64,000 nt of DNA. Source: Sacculina carcini (Eukaryota > Arthropoda > Thecostraca > Sacculinidae). The notes beneath the pieces are model-generated. The model was not told the DNA's origin. It did no database searches and saw nothing but the letters and a program-made list of their open reading frames with translations. Positions 14,658-23,482 of this stretch are shown here, piece by piece. Where the stretch lies: assembly GCA_916048095.2 (NCBI GenBank), contig OU696597.1, positions 1,775,042-1,839,041 of the forward strand, written 5' to 3'. Each line of letters begins with the position of its first letter. The first letter of the stretch is position 1. A program made the translations under genes and the position numbers.

Positions 14658-15291
14658 GTAATGTATTGCCACAACAGGCACAAGAAAAGCAATATTAATA
14701 AAGTACATTAGCATAGCCATTTGTCAAGCCAATTTTAGTCTTCTTAACAGACAAAGAAAATAAACGCATTATGCGAGAAACTTAGCAAAAAACTTTCAAA
14801 CTAGTTGAACATGAAAACTTATATGAACATTAAAAATATCTAATAAAATTTAAATACTGAGCAGGAAACTTGATAACTTATATAATAATACAAATCATAT
14901 ATATGATTACATACTGAACACAAAACTTCACAAAGTGTGTGTGTGTGTGTATGAATGTGTGTAATTTATACACACATACATATCTTTTATTTGTATCGTA
15001 TACTTACATAGTACGTAGTACGTATACGTATTACATACACGTATACTTACATATGTACACGTATATGTACATATGTACACGTGTATGTGTATATACACAT
15101 ACAACATGTACGTATGTGTACGTGTGTATGTGTACGTGTGTATGTGTGTGTGTGGTACGGACAGTTTCACGCAGAATTTGACCACATTCCGTCGCGATGT
15201 CGATAATCCGGCACGCAGCCAGATCCAATCCGGATCCGGCGTGTCCGGCGACTTATCTATGATGACGTCACACACACATTCTCTGTGGTGA
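869..15291 (+). CDS. XPO7: Exportin-7 (XPO7/RanBP16), 3' part, 11 exons
   Basis: Importin-beta family nuclear transport receptor that binds RanGTP and carries cargo through the nuclear pore. Exons in view: 869-986, 1924-2015, 2908-3052, 4286-4486, 5558-5852, 6844-7058, 8429-8567, 10356-10433, 12891-13060, 14128-14255, 15165-15291 (stop TGA 15289). All have GT/AG borders and matching phases and give about 568 residues, the C-terminal half or so of the usual ~1,090. Stretches collinear with human XPO7 include [102 protein letters not shown] and [12 protein letters not shown]. Upstream exons lie before the window. Introns carry large tandem repeats, MITEs and SINEs, described separately. The RanBP17 paralogue is a vertebrate duplicate, so XPO7 is the natural name. 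Exon joins are inferred from sequence only. Confidence 0.93.
987..1378 (+). repeat. Minisatellite starting at an XPO7 5' splice site
   Basis: About ten degenerate copies of a ~38-bp unit (core GATCCATTGATCTCTTATGA then TCCTTGTATGATCGA). The array begins immediately after the donor cag|GTGCTC at 986/987, so the first unit touches the 5' splice site. No coding potential. Confidence 0.85.
1478..1780 (+). mobile_element. tRNA-derived SINE, family A, 5'-truncated
   Basis: Contains the RNA polymerase III B-box region (GGTTCGAATCCC) then the family body (ACAGCCCC, CCACCCAGCAGTAAATGAT, GCATTCTGGGGAGGTGGTCC, GTAGCAGCTGTCAC). The tRNA-like A-box half is missing. Lies in the first visible XPO7 intron. 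Confidence 0.85.
2195..2462 (-). mobile_element. hAT-like non-autonomous element, copy 1
   Basis: About 265 bp that recurs in opposite orientation at 14302-14570, including GAAATTCCCCTGTCTGGTGG, GGAAGAGTTGTCA and ATGACACATTTACTTTGATG (read on the minus strand). The outer end resembles the hAT terminal sequence CAGTGGTTCNCAACC in the sister copy. Located in an XPO7 intron. No transposase. Confidence 0.6.
2470..2905 (+). repeat. TG-rich microsatellite up to an XPO7 acceptor
   Basis: Interrupted (TG)n with a higher-order TGTGTGTCTTGTATGTATG-like period. It ends at the acceptor gtctgtcag|C (2907/2908). Confidence 0.85.
3053..4285 (+). repeat. XPO7 intron made almost wholly of TG-rich repeats
   Basis: The whole 1.2-kb intron is interrupted (TG)n. 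Two longer periods are visible: a ~150-bp unit containing TTTTCATGTCTTGTTCGT and TTTATAGCTG (about 3090-3720), and a short unit TTTCATATCTTGTGTGTG (about 3980-4255). It runs from the donor (3053) to about 15 bases before the acceptor. Confidence 0.9.
4487..5557 (+). repeat. Minisatellite intron of XPO7 (TCTTGTCTATTTTTCGTCG unit)
   Basis: About 1 kb of a ~17-20-bp unit, TCTTGTCTATTTTTCGTCG with variants, starting directly at the donor of the exon ending at 4486. Two internal sites (near 5113 and 5377) repeat TTTCCAGGTGTCTTGTCT. This matches the real exon end and donor (TTCCAG|GTGCCTTGTCT), so exon-intron junction sequence has been copied into the array. Confidence 0.85.
5853..6078 (+). repeat. 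Tandem repeat containing copies of the exon-donor junction
   Basis: The XPO7 exon ends ACATTCG|GTACACATTCTCACAC. The unit CATTCGGTACACATTCTCACA then recurs with (CA)n fillers at about 5881, 5908, 5985 and 6029, with variants at 5957 and 6056. Each copy carries a perfect or near-perfect duplicate of the 5' splice site. Confidence 0.85.
6110..6835 (+). repeat. TG-rich array in an XPO7 intron
   Basis: Interrupted (TG)n with TTTTGTACGTG and TTTGTATACTTGTACG subunits. It ends about 8 bases before the acceptor at 6842-6843. Confidence 0.85.
7064..7672 (+). repeat. 12-13-bp minisatellite beginning at an XPO7 donor
   Basis: About 48 copies of GTGTATTCAGAAT/GTGTATACAGAAT. The donor itself is CTG|GTACGTATTCAGAATG (7058/7059), so the first unit overlaps the 5' splice site. 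Confidence 0.9.
7795..7935 (+). repeat. Dispersed repeat X, copy 1
   Basis: About 130 bp matching 49795-49922 closely, sharing for example CCAGTACACATGGGGTCACC, GCACACACAG and AATAGTGCACTTGCACACTC. Type unknown. Lies in an XPO7 intron. Confidence 0.6.
8855..9115 (+). mobile_element. Degraded hAT-type MITE related to 42546-42881
   Basis: Shares TTTTTCAGCTTG, CAATTTAGCAT and the GGGGTAAATTACCCC-rich right part with the intact copy in the COASY intron. Its terminal sequences are eroded (left CGTTGGCTTCCAAAC). In an XPO7 intron. Confidence 0.6.
9222..9390 (+). mobile_element. tRNA-derived SINE, family B
   Basis: A tRNA-like head (GAGTAGCTCAGTGGTTAGAG as A-box region, GGTTCGAATCCC as B-box region) is followed by a short body ending GTAGATTTGGCTCGTAGCGG. 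The same head and tail occur on the minus strand at 41405-41562. It sits directly next to a family A SINE. Confidence 0.65.
9402..9716 (-). mobile_element. tRNA-derived SINE, family A, near full length
   Basis: Minus-strand copy. The tRNA-like head (ACTCGGTAGTGTAGTGG, B-box with one change) is at the high-coordinate end and the ~240-bp body follows down to GTAGCAGCTGCCAC. Confidence 0.85.
10570..10860 (-). mobile_element. Non-LTR reverse transcriptase tail relic
   Basis: The minus-strand translation gives [18 protein letters not shown] and later [14 protein letters not shown]. This pattern, LEERRKRGDL...LTG...YRFTNRSI, is typical of the C-terminal end of LINE reverse transcriptases. Related relics lie at 12205-12480 and 51125-51400. 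In an XPO7 intron. Confidence 0.45.
10950..11060 (+). mobile_element. SINE family A, head-only fragment
   Basis: Complete tRNA-like head, including TCGGTGGTGTAGTGGATAGC and GGTCCGTGGTTCAAATCCC, but the body stops after AATCCAACAGCCCC. The head resembles tRNA-Val with a CAC anticodon context (GCCTCACAAGC). Confidence 0.75.
12205..12490 (-). mobile_element. Non-LTR reverse transcriptase tail relic
   Basis: Minus-strand translation with one stop reads [15 protein letters not shown] and later [16 protein letters not shown], the conserved end of a LINE reverse transcriptase (Y-R-F-x-N-R-x-I-x-x-W-N-x-L-P). Truncated, in an XPO7 intron. Confidence 0.55.
12538..12868 (+). repeat. CCTTTTCATCCTTTTGTA minisatellite before an XPO7 exon
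   Basis: About 18 copies of an 18-bp unit (CCTTTTCATCCTTTYGTA). The pyrimidine-rich array ends about 20 bases before the acceptor tgtgtgtcag|GT at 12890/12891 and may supply its pyrimidine tract. Confidence 0.85.
13073..13298 (+). mobile_element. Small hAT-like MITE 12 bp inside an XPO7 intron
   Basis: 226-bp element with 14-bp terminal inverted repeats, TAGGGCTGTCAAAA left and its complement right. It is flanked by near-identical 8-bp duplications (ATTATTAC / ATTATTGC). Interior of repeated AAGTTACTTTTTC and TTAGGTTACTTT blocks. A partial minus-oriented copy is at 45325-45476 in an XBP1 intron. The donor of the preceding exon is at 13061. Confidence 0.75.
13550..13884 (+). mobile_element. 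tRNA-derived SINE, family A, full length
   Basis: Best complete copy: A-box region GTGGTGTAGTGGTTAGC, anticodon-loop region GCCTCACAAGC, B-box region GTGGTTCGAAACCC, then the ~240-bp body ending GTAGCAGCTGTCACTTGAGG. In the XPO7 intron 13061-14127. Confidence 0.9.
13905..13965 (+). pseudogene. Relic copy of an XPO7 exon end
   Basis: ATACTGCTCAATCGAAGAGG matches the end of the functional exon (ATCCTACTCAACGAAGAGG, 13043-13061) with one inserted base. It continues in another frame as EEVYFSDM, which resembles the conserved NEKYFSDL of vertebrate XPO7. The real join appears to be exon 12891-13060 to exon 14128 (NEE|YFGVLRD). Probably a decayed duplicate exon, or less likely an alternative exon. 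Confidence 0.4.
14302..14575 (+). mobile_element. hAT-like non-autonomous element, copy 2
   Basis: Begins CAGTGGTTCGCAACCTG, a typical hAT terminus, and matches 2195-2462 in inverse orientation over about 265 bp. The right terminal repeat is not clear. In the last XPO7 intron. Confidence 0.6.
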
Positions 15292-15319
15292 CGTCATATG
15301 TTGGTCAATGGTGACGTCA
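15263..15319. promoter_or_regulatory. Three perfect CRE palindromes across the XPO7 stop codon
   Basis: TGACGTCA occurs at 15263-15270, 15289-15296 and 15312-15319. The middle one starts with the stop codon TGA. TGACGTCA is the CREB/ATF consensus. Whether it acts here is unknown. It may simply be a low-copy local duplication (unit TGACGTCACACACAC). Confidence 0.5.
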
Positions 15320-15511
15320 CACACACGTATCTCTGCCGTTTTGTGATCTCCTAATGTCTATGTGTATGAGTGTGTGTGTGTATGTATGTGTGTTTATGTG
15401 TGTGTATAAGTGTGTGTTTGTATGGCTATGTATGTCTGTATACTGGCTGGCATGTTTTTATGCCCAAAAAAAGCGTTTACTCAAACTGATATGGCTTAGT
15501 GTGATTTCCTG

Positions 15512-15586
<75 letters not shown>

Positions 15587-15723
15587 TTTGTGTGTGTGTG
15601 TGTGGTTTAAGTTATGTTACGGGTGTGAATGTGTGTATGGGTCCATATTCTTGTGTGTCTGTCAGTGTGTGTGTGTGTTTGTTTTTGTTTTTGACCATAC
15701 TGATGAGGCGGTTGGCGAATAAA
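15292..15723 (+). other. XPO7 3' UTR with (TA)n and poly(A) signal
   Basis: Holds a TG-rich stretch (15350-15430), a pure (TA)n run at 15517-15584 and a canonical AATAAA at 15718-15723, the most likely poly(A) signal. Confidence 0.5.
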
Positions 15724-17940
15724 TGTGCTGGCTTTTATTTAAGCGAGTTCTTTTTTTAGCGATATTGATGGTCCAATCCTAGACAATCGGTGATTTTTAA
15801 AATTAAAATTCGAATTCAAGCTCAATTCATTTCAAGTACACAGTGAAAATTGCTTTATTTTTTTCGGACAAATTTCACACGTGGATTTTAGCAATTAAAT
15901 ATTGCGTTTTATTCATAGATTAATGTAAAAATCCAGTTTGAACCTTTCATTCATGGATATTTTCATATCTCATGCAGGTGAATTAAAATTAAACAGAGAA
16001 AAAGAATTTACATTGGCGTAAATTAGAAATTAAATGAAATTTACAAGTTACAAAGAGAATAACAGGGAAGTTAATACACTTTTCACCGCTGAAAAATTCA
16101 CGCAGATTTTGCGCAGGGAAGAAGAAAAACTGAATAAATATCAGCTATAATTAAGAAAACAAGTACAATCAATAAAGGTTTGGAAATAAAACAAAGGAAA
16201 TACTAAATATAATGCTTATTACGGTGCATTTATACGAGTTGGCAAAAATATATCCGAAAGGATTAATAGATTCTATAATCCTATAATAATCTAAAAGACC
16301 AAAACAATAAATTGAGGTTTTTTGCTTAATAGAACGCAACGAAAATACAATTAATTAATTTAGCCGTGTTAGTCCGCACAATTGGCAAGTCTGAATATTA
16401 GTGAAGAAATTAAATCTAAATTCGTCTTAAGTTTGTTATATTGAACAATATCATTATTTATTTATCATCAATATCTATAATTAATTAACTAAATGATATC
16501 TAAATTCGTCTTAAGTTTGATGAAGCCTTGATTTTATTGATCAATATTCTGCTCATTAACAAAAATAACAAAAATGCTCATAACCCTAGCACATAAAAAA
16601 AATTACCTAAAAGTGAATGACATTTATGAACTTTTTGGACAAGAAAATATCCTTGTTCCATTTAGAAGCTATAATATACAGTGGGGGAATACCACACACA
16701 TACACCCACACACACACATACACACACACACACACACAGGCGTAGACGAGTTTCCATCGTAATTGGGGCCTGAACATCCTGAATGGACAGTTAGACTACT
16801 TGATCGCCCGCGGACAAATGGCGACAGAGTTTGGGTTGACGCAGGACAGCCCAAACTCTTCAAATACTCTCAGGCTCAGGCTGAGAGAAGGACACAAAAT
16901 TCTCAGTTGACGACCGTTTGTGTTCAGGTATGCAGGTGCTTGGTTAGTATATGGTGAAAATACTGTTATAAAACAAAGGTGAGCTATCAAAGGACTCTAG
17001 AAATTTGTACAGTGTAGCCCTGATATGAAGTATGGAGAATTACATGTAAAGTATAGAAGACGGGCCCGAAGAAATACTCTTTTTTTAGCGGAGTACACTC
17101 TATGTGGTTAAGTTTTGAAATTGGACTTTTTGGAATACAAATTTAGTAAGAAGCGCCCCAGCTCTGATAAAGACTAAAAGGAGAATTAAAATGTGCAAGG
17201 TCGTAACTCGCACAGGAATCACACAGGAATATACAGCTTGGGATAACATTGACAATTCCGATCACTATTCTATTATCACTATCACTATCGGAGCAAGTTT
17301 AAATTTTGCAAGTTTAAGTTTAAATTTGATTGACAAGGTACTATTTGAAAACGCAAACGATGATGTCTATCGAAAGAGATATTTTCCAGTCTCTGGATTA
17401 CTCAAAAGATGTAGAGGATTTTGCTATTACTTAATTGAGAGAACTTGATTTCTTCGAAGTAGATTCCAGTGCGGTGTGGTTCGATAACATGTCGTTGAAA
17501 AAGGTTCAGGGACTCAGGGTGCCCGAAACCGAAACCCCCCCAAAATGTTTCCTATCAACTCCTCATAACCAAAAGGTTCACTAAAAGAGGTCAAGTATAA
17601 ATATTTTCCGTAGAATTTGCTGATATAAGCATTACCGCAAAGCATATTCGCACATTATTGTGTGTACGTGTGTGTGTAAATGTGTGTGTGTATATCATTG
17701 AAAAATGCCCCAAGTCATGACCTTCACACGCTACCAAGTCACTCATACATATAACTGTTTAAAACTGAGAAAACAGGTGTTTGGACTGACGAGAAAAAAT
17801 GTCCTATATGTGGAGATGAAACGGAAGAATTAAAAGGGAAGAAAATACAACATCTTTGAGCGGATAAAGTTGTCATAGGAAGGACGTTGTTTTTGGGTTT
17901 GAACATTAAGATGAATTGAAAAAAGAGAGTACAAAGAGGT
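15724..17940. other. Intergenic, AT-rich, no gene seen
   Basis: No ORF with recognisable similarity. 16690-16738 is a (CA)n run. 16740-16930 has higher GC content and, on the minus strand, an open stretch of about 60 codons with no identifiable family. 17790-17850 reads CPICGDE in one frame, a possible retroelement zinc-finger relic. Confidence 0.4.
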
Positions 17941-17943
17941 GTA

Positions 17944-18169
17944 CAAACACGGTCTAGGCTAAGTGTGTAAGGATTCAAGAACATTAAAAACGTTCATTTA
18001 TTAAAAACGCACAAAAACGTTTCTATATTTTTCATAGATTTTATGTTAGGTTACGTTTAGCTGGTTAGGTTAGGTTAGATATAGTTAGGTTAGGACTGAA
18101 AGGAATTCGTTAAATCAAATATTCTAAATCAAAATGTTCTTGATCCCAGACACCTATAGCTTCAACCTA
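17944..18169. mobile_element. MITE family M1, copy 1
   Basis: Starts GGTCTAGGCTAAGTGTGTAA and ends in an eroded inverted copy (TGTTCTTGATCCCAGACACC). The interior AACGCACAAAAACGTTTCTA is identical to the copy at 19013-19232. Confidence 0.65.
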
Positions 18170-18208
18170 CAAACACCACACAAAAATCAACACTATATTA
18201 TCCTAGCA

Positions 18209-18251
18209 ATGATCAACACACACACACACACACACACTAGTATCAGCACAT

Positions 18252-18290
<39 letters not shown>
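18209..18290 (+). repeat. (CA)n microsatellite
   Basis: Two CA runs separated by TAGTATCAGCACATG, in intergenic DNA. Confidence 0.9.
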
Positions 18291-18360
18291 CAGTAGTGAA
18301 CAGGAAAACATACACACAGCACACGCGCACATGTGCCACATTCAGGATAGTATAAATACT

Positions 18361-19012
18361 ACAGCCAGGTAGGGAGACATGTCATTACCTTGCTGGCTGT
18401 GCATCTGGACGGTTCTAGCCAATACGGTCTCTTCGTTGCTGTTGGGTTCACATCAGGTGAGAATGAGATTGCAATTCATCCTTGTGGCTGTGTTTCGTTG
18501 TTGGAAGTTGTAGATTTTTTAACCTAAAATCCAGTTTTATGGTTGAAAAACAACCTAAATCGTAATTTCAGGCAAATTTTTACCTAGAATAGAAGTTATT
18601 TTTGTCTCATATAACAATCGAACGCACATATCATCCTATGCCAGATTAATTAATTCGATTAGGACAAAGCTGTACCAATACAGAAAGCGCAAAGTATCAT
18701 TCAGGATTGACAGCTTCAATCAGATCTGGCCTTCATAGTTAGAGACGGCGGGGTTGTCTGAAATGAAGGCACTAATCTAAATGGATTATTCATAATTGAA
18801 ATCGGAGAAGTTCCTAGTGATGAAGGAGATGGACTACGTCATCAATTTCGAGCAATTCTGACAAAAAAAACCTGATTGTGACCTACTGCGCTCTGTGAAA
18901 AATATTGCAAGGAGAAATCGCATAGATGTTATTGAAATCTCAAAATTCTCTTGTCACCAGAAGATCTAATCTCATATCTCGAATCCCACATTCGCCCCAG
19001 TCGCCAACATCG
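18361..19012. other. Intergenic stretch between MITEs
   Basis: No gene, repeat or structured element recognised. Confidence 0.3.
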
Positions 19013-19232
19013 GTCTAGGATAAATGTGTAAGGATTCAAGAACATTAAAAATGCTAATTTATAAAAACGCACAAAAACGTTTCTATATTTTTCATAGATT
19101 TTAGGTTAGGTTACGTTTAGCGTTCAAATGTAATGTGCTGCCTTTGCAGGAGGCGAGGGACTGGAAGAAATTCGTTAAATCAAATTTGCTCAATCTAATG
19201 TTCTTGAATCCTTACACCTTTAGCGTCAACCG
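19013..19232. mobile_element. MITE family M1, copy 2 with long inverted repeats
   Basis: About 220 bp. GTGTAAGGATTCAAGAACAT near the left end is matched by its exact complement at the right end. Outer bases (CGGT...ACCG) also pair. No ORF. Superfamily not assigned. Confidence 0.75.
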
Positions 19233-19584
19233 ATTACATTCGATAAATGTATAGAAGGAGAAAGATGATTGAATGAATGATTTGTACGAAAAACGATTCC
19301 ATGAGATATCAAAGTGAAAGAGAACAGCCTCGAATAGTTGACGTTTGTGCAGGTACAGTTATTGCAATCCGGCCCGCATACCTCCCACTAAAAGTAGACA
19401 AGAAACTCTAATAAATCTTCAGATTTCCAAAAAAAATATTATTAAAATACTTTTACATTTCATTGTTATTCTTATTGTGATCATTATATTCAGTAGTCCA
19501 AGATTTTGTTTTTCACTTCGGTCCGCCATCTCCTTCCAAGATAATCTCAACCGGACCTCACTCTGAAATGGTTGTCCGTTCCTG

Positions 19585-19745
19585 ATCTACAAGGACTCCG
19601 TAGTTGAATTCTCAATATTCTCCATTGTGAAAGGTATTTGGTGCGTTTTGAGCACATTCACCAGATGGGAGCGACGATATATGCATACAGGGCAATCTGT
19701 TAAAATATGGTGTAGAATAACCCGGCACTGAAATATTTTACACAC
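19585..19745 (-). mobile_element. LINE C-terminal relic
   Basis: Minus-strand translation contains ILHHILTDCPVCIYRRSHL, resembling the His/Cys segment (HxLxxCPxxxxxR) at the end of RNase H-bearing LINE polyproteins. Short and without a start or stop of its own. Confidence 0.35.
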
Positions 19746-20175
19746 CTCCAGACGCACGAGCAAGTACCAGATAAAACTATAAAAAATAGAAGACAAACAC
19801 TGATGGAAGAAAATCTGAAAAACTGGTTATTAAATGTTTCTACAATCGTTTGCACCCCGTTTCGCTAAACAATGTATATATTACATCGTATATTTGCCTA
19901 TTTTCATATGCTAAATAATGTATAAAATATATTGCATTCTGTGTAGACGAATGTGTATTGTTTGTCTTATAATAATTGTTTCCGTTTTGTTTCTAATACT
20001 GTGGCATTGAATAAGTGAAAAACTTGAATCTTGAATATTTGAGCTTCAACATCACATATTTGGTAAAAATTTAAACACATGAAATTGACATCAACATTGA
20101 AAAATCACCACATATTTGTCCACTTCTAGTTACCACACAGTACATGATGTCATATGAAAACACAAGTCCGTGAGT

Positions 20176-20199
20176 GTGTATACTGTGTGTGCGTGCGTG

Positions 20200-20296
<97 letters not shown>
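20176..20296 (+). repeat. (TG)n microsatellite
   Basis: Nearly pure TG run of about 110 bases, in intergenic DNA. Confidence 0.95.
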
Positions 20297-20297
<1 letters not shown>

Positions 20298-20401
20298 TTG
20301 TTGACGCACTGTTTTGCGGTCCCCTGGGGCGAGTTTGAGTTGATATTATTGCCGTTATACTGAAAGAAAGATAAAATGCGACTTTTTTGTAACGAATAAT
20401 A

Positions 20402-20684
20402 CAGTGGTTCCCAACCGGTGAGATCTTTTGAGGATGTCGCCAAAATTCACGTGAAAATTGCATATTTATATTATAATACCATTTTTTGTAATAGCAGGAT
20501 CAGTGTAGAGAATATTTTCATATCTATGTATAAGATGTTGTTACACCGATGCAAAATGTCGAAATGAAAAAATATATAATAAAAACAACGAATATTTTAA
20601 ATATGTACTTCCTTATAAGGAGGCAGGGAACTTTTGAAAGGCTTGCCAAGGATGCCGCAAAATAGAAACGGTTGGAAACCACTG
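20402..20684. mobile_element. hAT MITE with perfect 8-bp target duplication
   Basis: 283 bp. Termini CAGTGGTTCCCAACCG and CGGTTGGAAACCACTG are inverted repeats with one mismatch. The flanking 8-bp duplications GAATAATA (20394-20401 and 20685-20692) are identical. No transposase; needs a partner in trans. Confidence 0.88.
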
Positions 20685-20987
20685 GAATAATATAATAAGT
20701 TCCTGTAGTTAGAATGAGACATCGGTGTAAGCAATTCTCAGTACTTCTATATGATAGCCAATGACACAATGCACAATCGGTATAAACAACTTGACGTTAA
20801 CCAGACAGAGGGTTGTATCGTGTAATGCAAGACTGTTTTGCACACATAAACATCAGCACCAATCATTTCAAACTCACCGACACGCAGGCCAAATAGCCAA
20901 ACAAAAAATTCTCACACAAAGAGACAGGAATATATATCAAGTATTTTATTTATAGATACAAAATACAAGATACAATATCATTAACAT

Positions 20988-21347
20988 TACCGTAAATGTT
21001 CTATTTATCAGACAGGCTCTAATAATCCGGCAGGTTCTAATAATCCGGCACTTCCTGGAAAAGCTTATTGAAACTGCAGCCACGATTCAGTTATAGTTCA
21101 GCAACAGTTTATTTAGCAATCCTCTTATAAACCGGCACTCATTAATCAAAGCAGAAATCATCGTCTTCATGTGTCCTCGTCCCTGTTATCAGTGCACTAT
21201 TTTTTGTGTTGCAATTTTTGGGCAATCCTACCGTGCGGAGTGACCAAAAATAATCCGACAAGCTCTAATAATCCGGCAGGCTCATATAATCCGGCACCAT
21301 ACGCAGGGGGTCGAAAAATAATCCGGATAAAAAGAGCATTTACGGTA
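20988..21347. mobile_element. pogo/Tigger-like MITE
   Basis: About 360 bp bounded by TACCGTAAATG and its complement CATTTACGGTA, with many internal AATCCGGCA motifs near both ends as in pogo/Tigger termini. The outer TA may be the target duplication. Lies just upstream of the secreted-protein gene and may overlap its promoter. Motif fragments recur near 55472 and 56471. Confidence 0.65.
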
Positions 21348-21443
21348 TATTACCTTATCGCCGAGTATTTTTTCATTGAATTTAATTTGAACGGATTTTT
21401 TTCCATTGAACCTTGGCATACCATTATTGTTTATGGGCAGGAA

Positions 21444-21574
21444 ATGGAGCTTTATCACCATGTTTTTCGGTCGCTGACTGCGCCTATGGTGCTGCTTGTT
21501 TTGCTGCTGATAGTAAGCAAGACCTTGGCATTTCCACAATCGTCGGACGCCAAAACTGTTGCTCCAGAATCATC

Positions 21575-21614
<40 letters not shown>

Positions 21615-23482
21615 GCAACAACAACAACAGCAACAACAACAACAGCAACAACAACAACAGATTCTGATGGGTATGTACCGAGACTCTCCCATAAGCACTC
21701 CCAAGAATTAGCACTGAAACAATTACCCTTGCGGTCAGGGGATAAGAATACTGCCGCCGTACTCGCTGCGTGTCGTGTAAGAGGCCAATAAAAGCGGACC
21801 CTCTGCTTCTTCCCTCCCAACTACTGTCATGTCGAAGGGCAAGAGCGATAATCCAACAGGGGTGGCATCCCTCTGGGACTACTGCAGCTGTCTTATTTCC
21901 TATCCTCTCTACCTGAATAAAAAAAAATACTGACACAAAGCTCATGTGATGCAGATAACTCAACATTCGGTTTCTTTCTTCACCTGTATGACAGGTTGAT
22001 ACGTGGTTAAAATCAAAAGAGGCATGATTCGAGGCCTTCCGAATGCATAATTAACTTCCTCCCAATGAAATCCTTCTCTTTATTCTCCACCGGACTTCAC
22101 AAATATCTCCTCTCTTTTGCTTCGGAGTCCTCATATGTTTGCAACTGTTTTTCTTTCTTCAATTGTCCACCTTTCGTGACATCCTCAGGAACTGATAATT
22201 TTGACATGTTTGTCAGTGGTGGCGCTAAGGGGCTTAGAGGGACTAAAGCCCTCCCTCCCAAATGTGCCAGCCCTAAAACATCCTGATCATGAGCATTTCG
22301 AGTGTAGGTCCTCTCATTTCACCAAGTCCCCTCACTGGAAAAATCCTGGCGCCGCCACTGACGTTCGTGTTTCCGTTTTGTGCTTCGTGTTCGTATGTTC
22401 ATATGATCGGAAGTATTGCATTCGCATCGGCACTCCCTTGTTCTGCTATTTCCTTAATGATATCTTCTCCATCTTTTCTGTATCTTCTTCTTCTCGTTTC
22501 AATTTATCATCCTTTTCTTCTTTTTCCTCTGATCTTCCGAAATTCATACCTTAAACATTTGAACATATATTGAAAGCTAAATCTGCCCAAATCTTCCCGG
22601 TCATGTTCTTCCACTTGCTCGGTTGGAATTTTGTCTGTTTGCGCGCCTGTAATCTGTTTGTTTTTAATTTACACAGGCCGTCGCCAGCGGACACATTTAA
22701 CGATGCGCTATCGCCGGTGAAGGAATGGGCACAAGAGTGGTTCAGCAATCACACCGTTGGCGACATCGTTGAAGACGCTAGCGATGCGACCTCTTCAGCG
22801 GTGAAATACGTGAAGAACTTGACCGTTTTCGGTTACATTAAGGTGGTAATTGTGATGAAGAAAAAAACTGTTAACTATGTGCTAAATTCATCAGTCAATA
22901 CTATAGAAAGCAAGATCATAGATTCTGGGCGGTATTACATATACCCAAGACAAATTTTCTGGGGGTATGAATATGCATTTATACCGAGAATTCTGTTGAA
23001 CTCACTTCATATTACCATCAAAACCAGCATAGCAAAAAGTAACAATACACAAGTGTATATGTGTAAGCAATTATATCCAACATACTTTTAATTGAAGTAG
23101 GTGTGTTGTAATTGAATATGTAGAAAAGAGTGTTAGGATCCCATGCAATTGACCAACTGAGCCATCCTTGAACACTAATGCATGACATCTCTACCCCGAC
23201 ACAAATCTATACCCATACACCAATCCCCATCGTCACGTATACGAATTAGTCAAAACAAAATCACAAACAAAGCTAATAAAGCTTAATCTAATATCAGCTT
23301 TGATAAAACTTCGAGACTGGAGCAATACGCCATGTATGTTTGGTGTGAGTTTCCAGAAGAACATATGGAAACCAGCGACAGATGAGCTGGCTTCGATTTA
23401 CGATGGCATCAAGGACCAGACACCTGCCGAATTAGTAGGTGTGTCCGAAAACGAAGCAGACAAAGAAACCGCTGAGGAATGA
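21444..23482 (+). CDS. Small secreted Thr-rich protein, 3 exons, unknown function
   Basis: Exons 21444-21670, 22677-22842, 23357-23482 join in phase to 172 residues (stop TGA). An acceptor (gggcag) lies just before the start, suggesting a 5' UTR intron. Residues 1-30 form a typical signal peptide with core APMVLLVLLLIVSKTLAF. A Thr tract with three Ala interruptions (about residues 46-72) is encoded by a (CAA)n array. The rest is acidic and helical-looking (EWAQEWFSNHTVGDIVEDAS; ATDELASIYDGIKDQTPAEL) and ends EADKETAEE. One N-glycosylation sequon, NHT, and another, NLT, are present. No cysteine is seen after the signal. I do not recognise the family. The Thr tract would suit O-glycosylation. 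The gene model rests on splice signals and phase. Confidence 0.6.
21577..21660 (+). repeat. Coding (CAA)n microsatellite
   Basis: Runs of ACA/CAA with three AGCAACA interruptions, read as poly-Thr with Ala in the secreted-protein frame. Length is expected to vary between individuals. Confidence 0.85.
22214..22360. mobile_element. 147-bp hAT MITE in an intron
   Basis: Termini CAGTGGTGGCGC and GGCGCCGCCACTG are inverted repeats of the hAT type. Flanks ATGTTTGT and ACGTTCGT agree at 6 of 8 positions as an old target duplication. In intron 1 of the secreted-protein gene. Confidence 0.65.
23010..23222 (+). repeat. Dispersed repeat Y, copy 1
   Basis: About 210 bp that recurs at 52185-52405, for example AGTAACAATACAC, TGTGTTGTAATTGA, CAATTGACCAACTGAG and GAACACTAATGCATGA. 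Type unknown. In intron 2 of the secreted-protein gene. Confidence 0.6.

Noticed and set aside
16740..16990. Possible exon or LINE tail
   Set aside because: Slight similarity (CPRAI) to the relic at 28740 but too short; no splice context or family.
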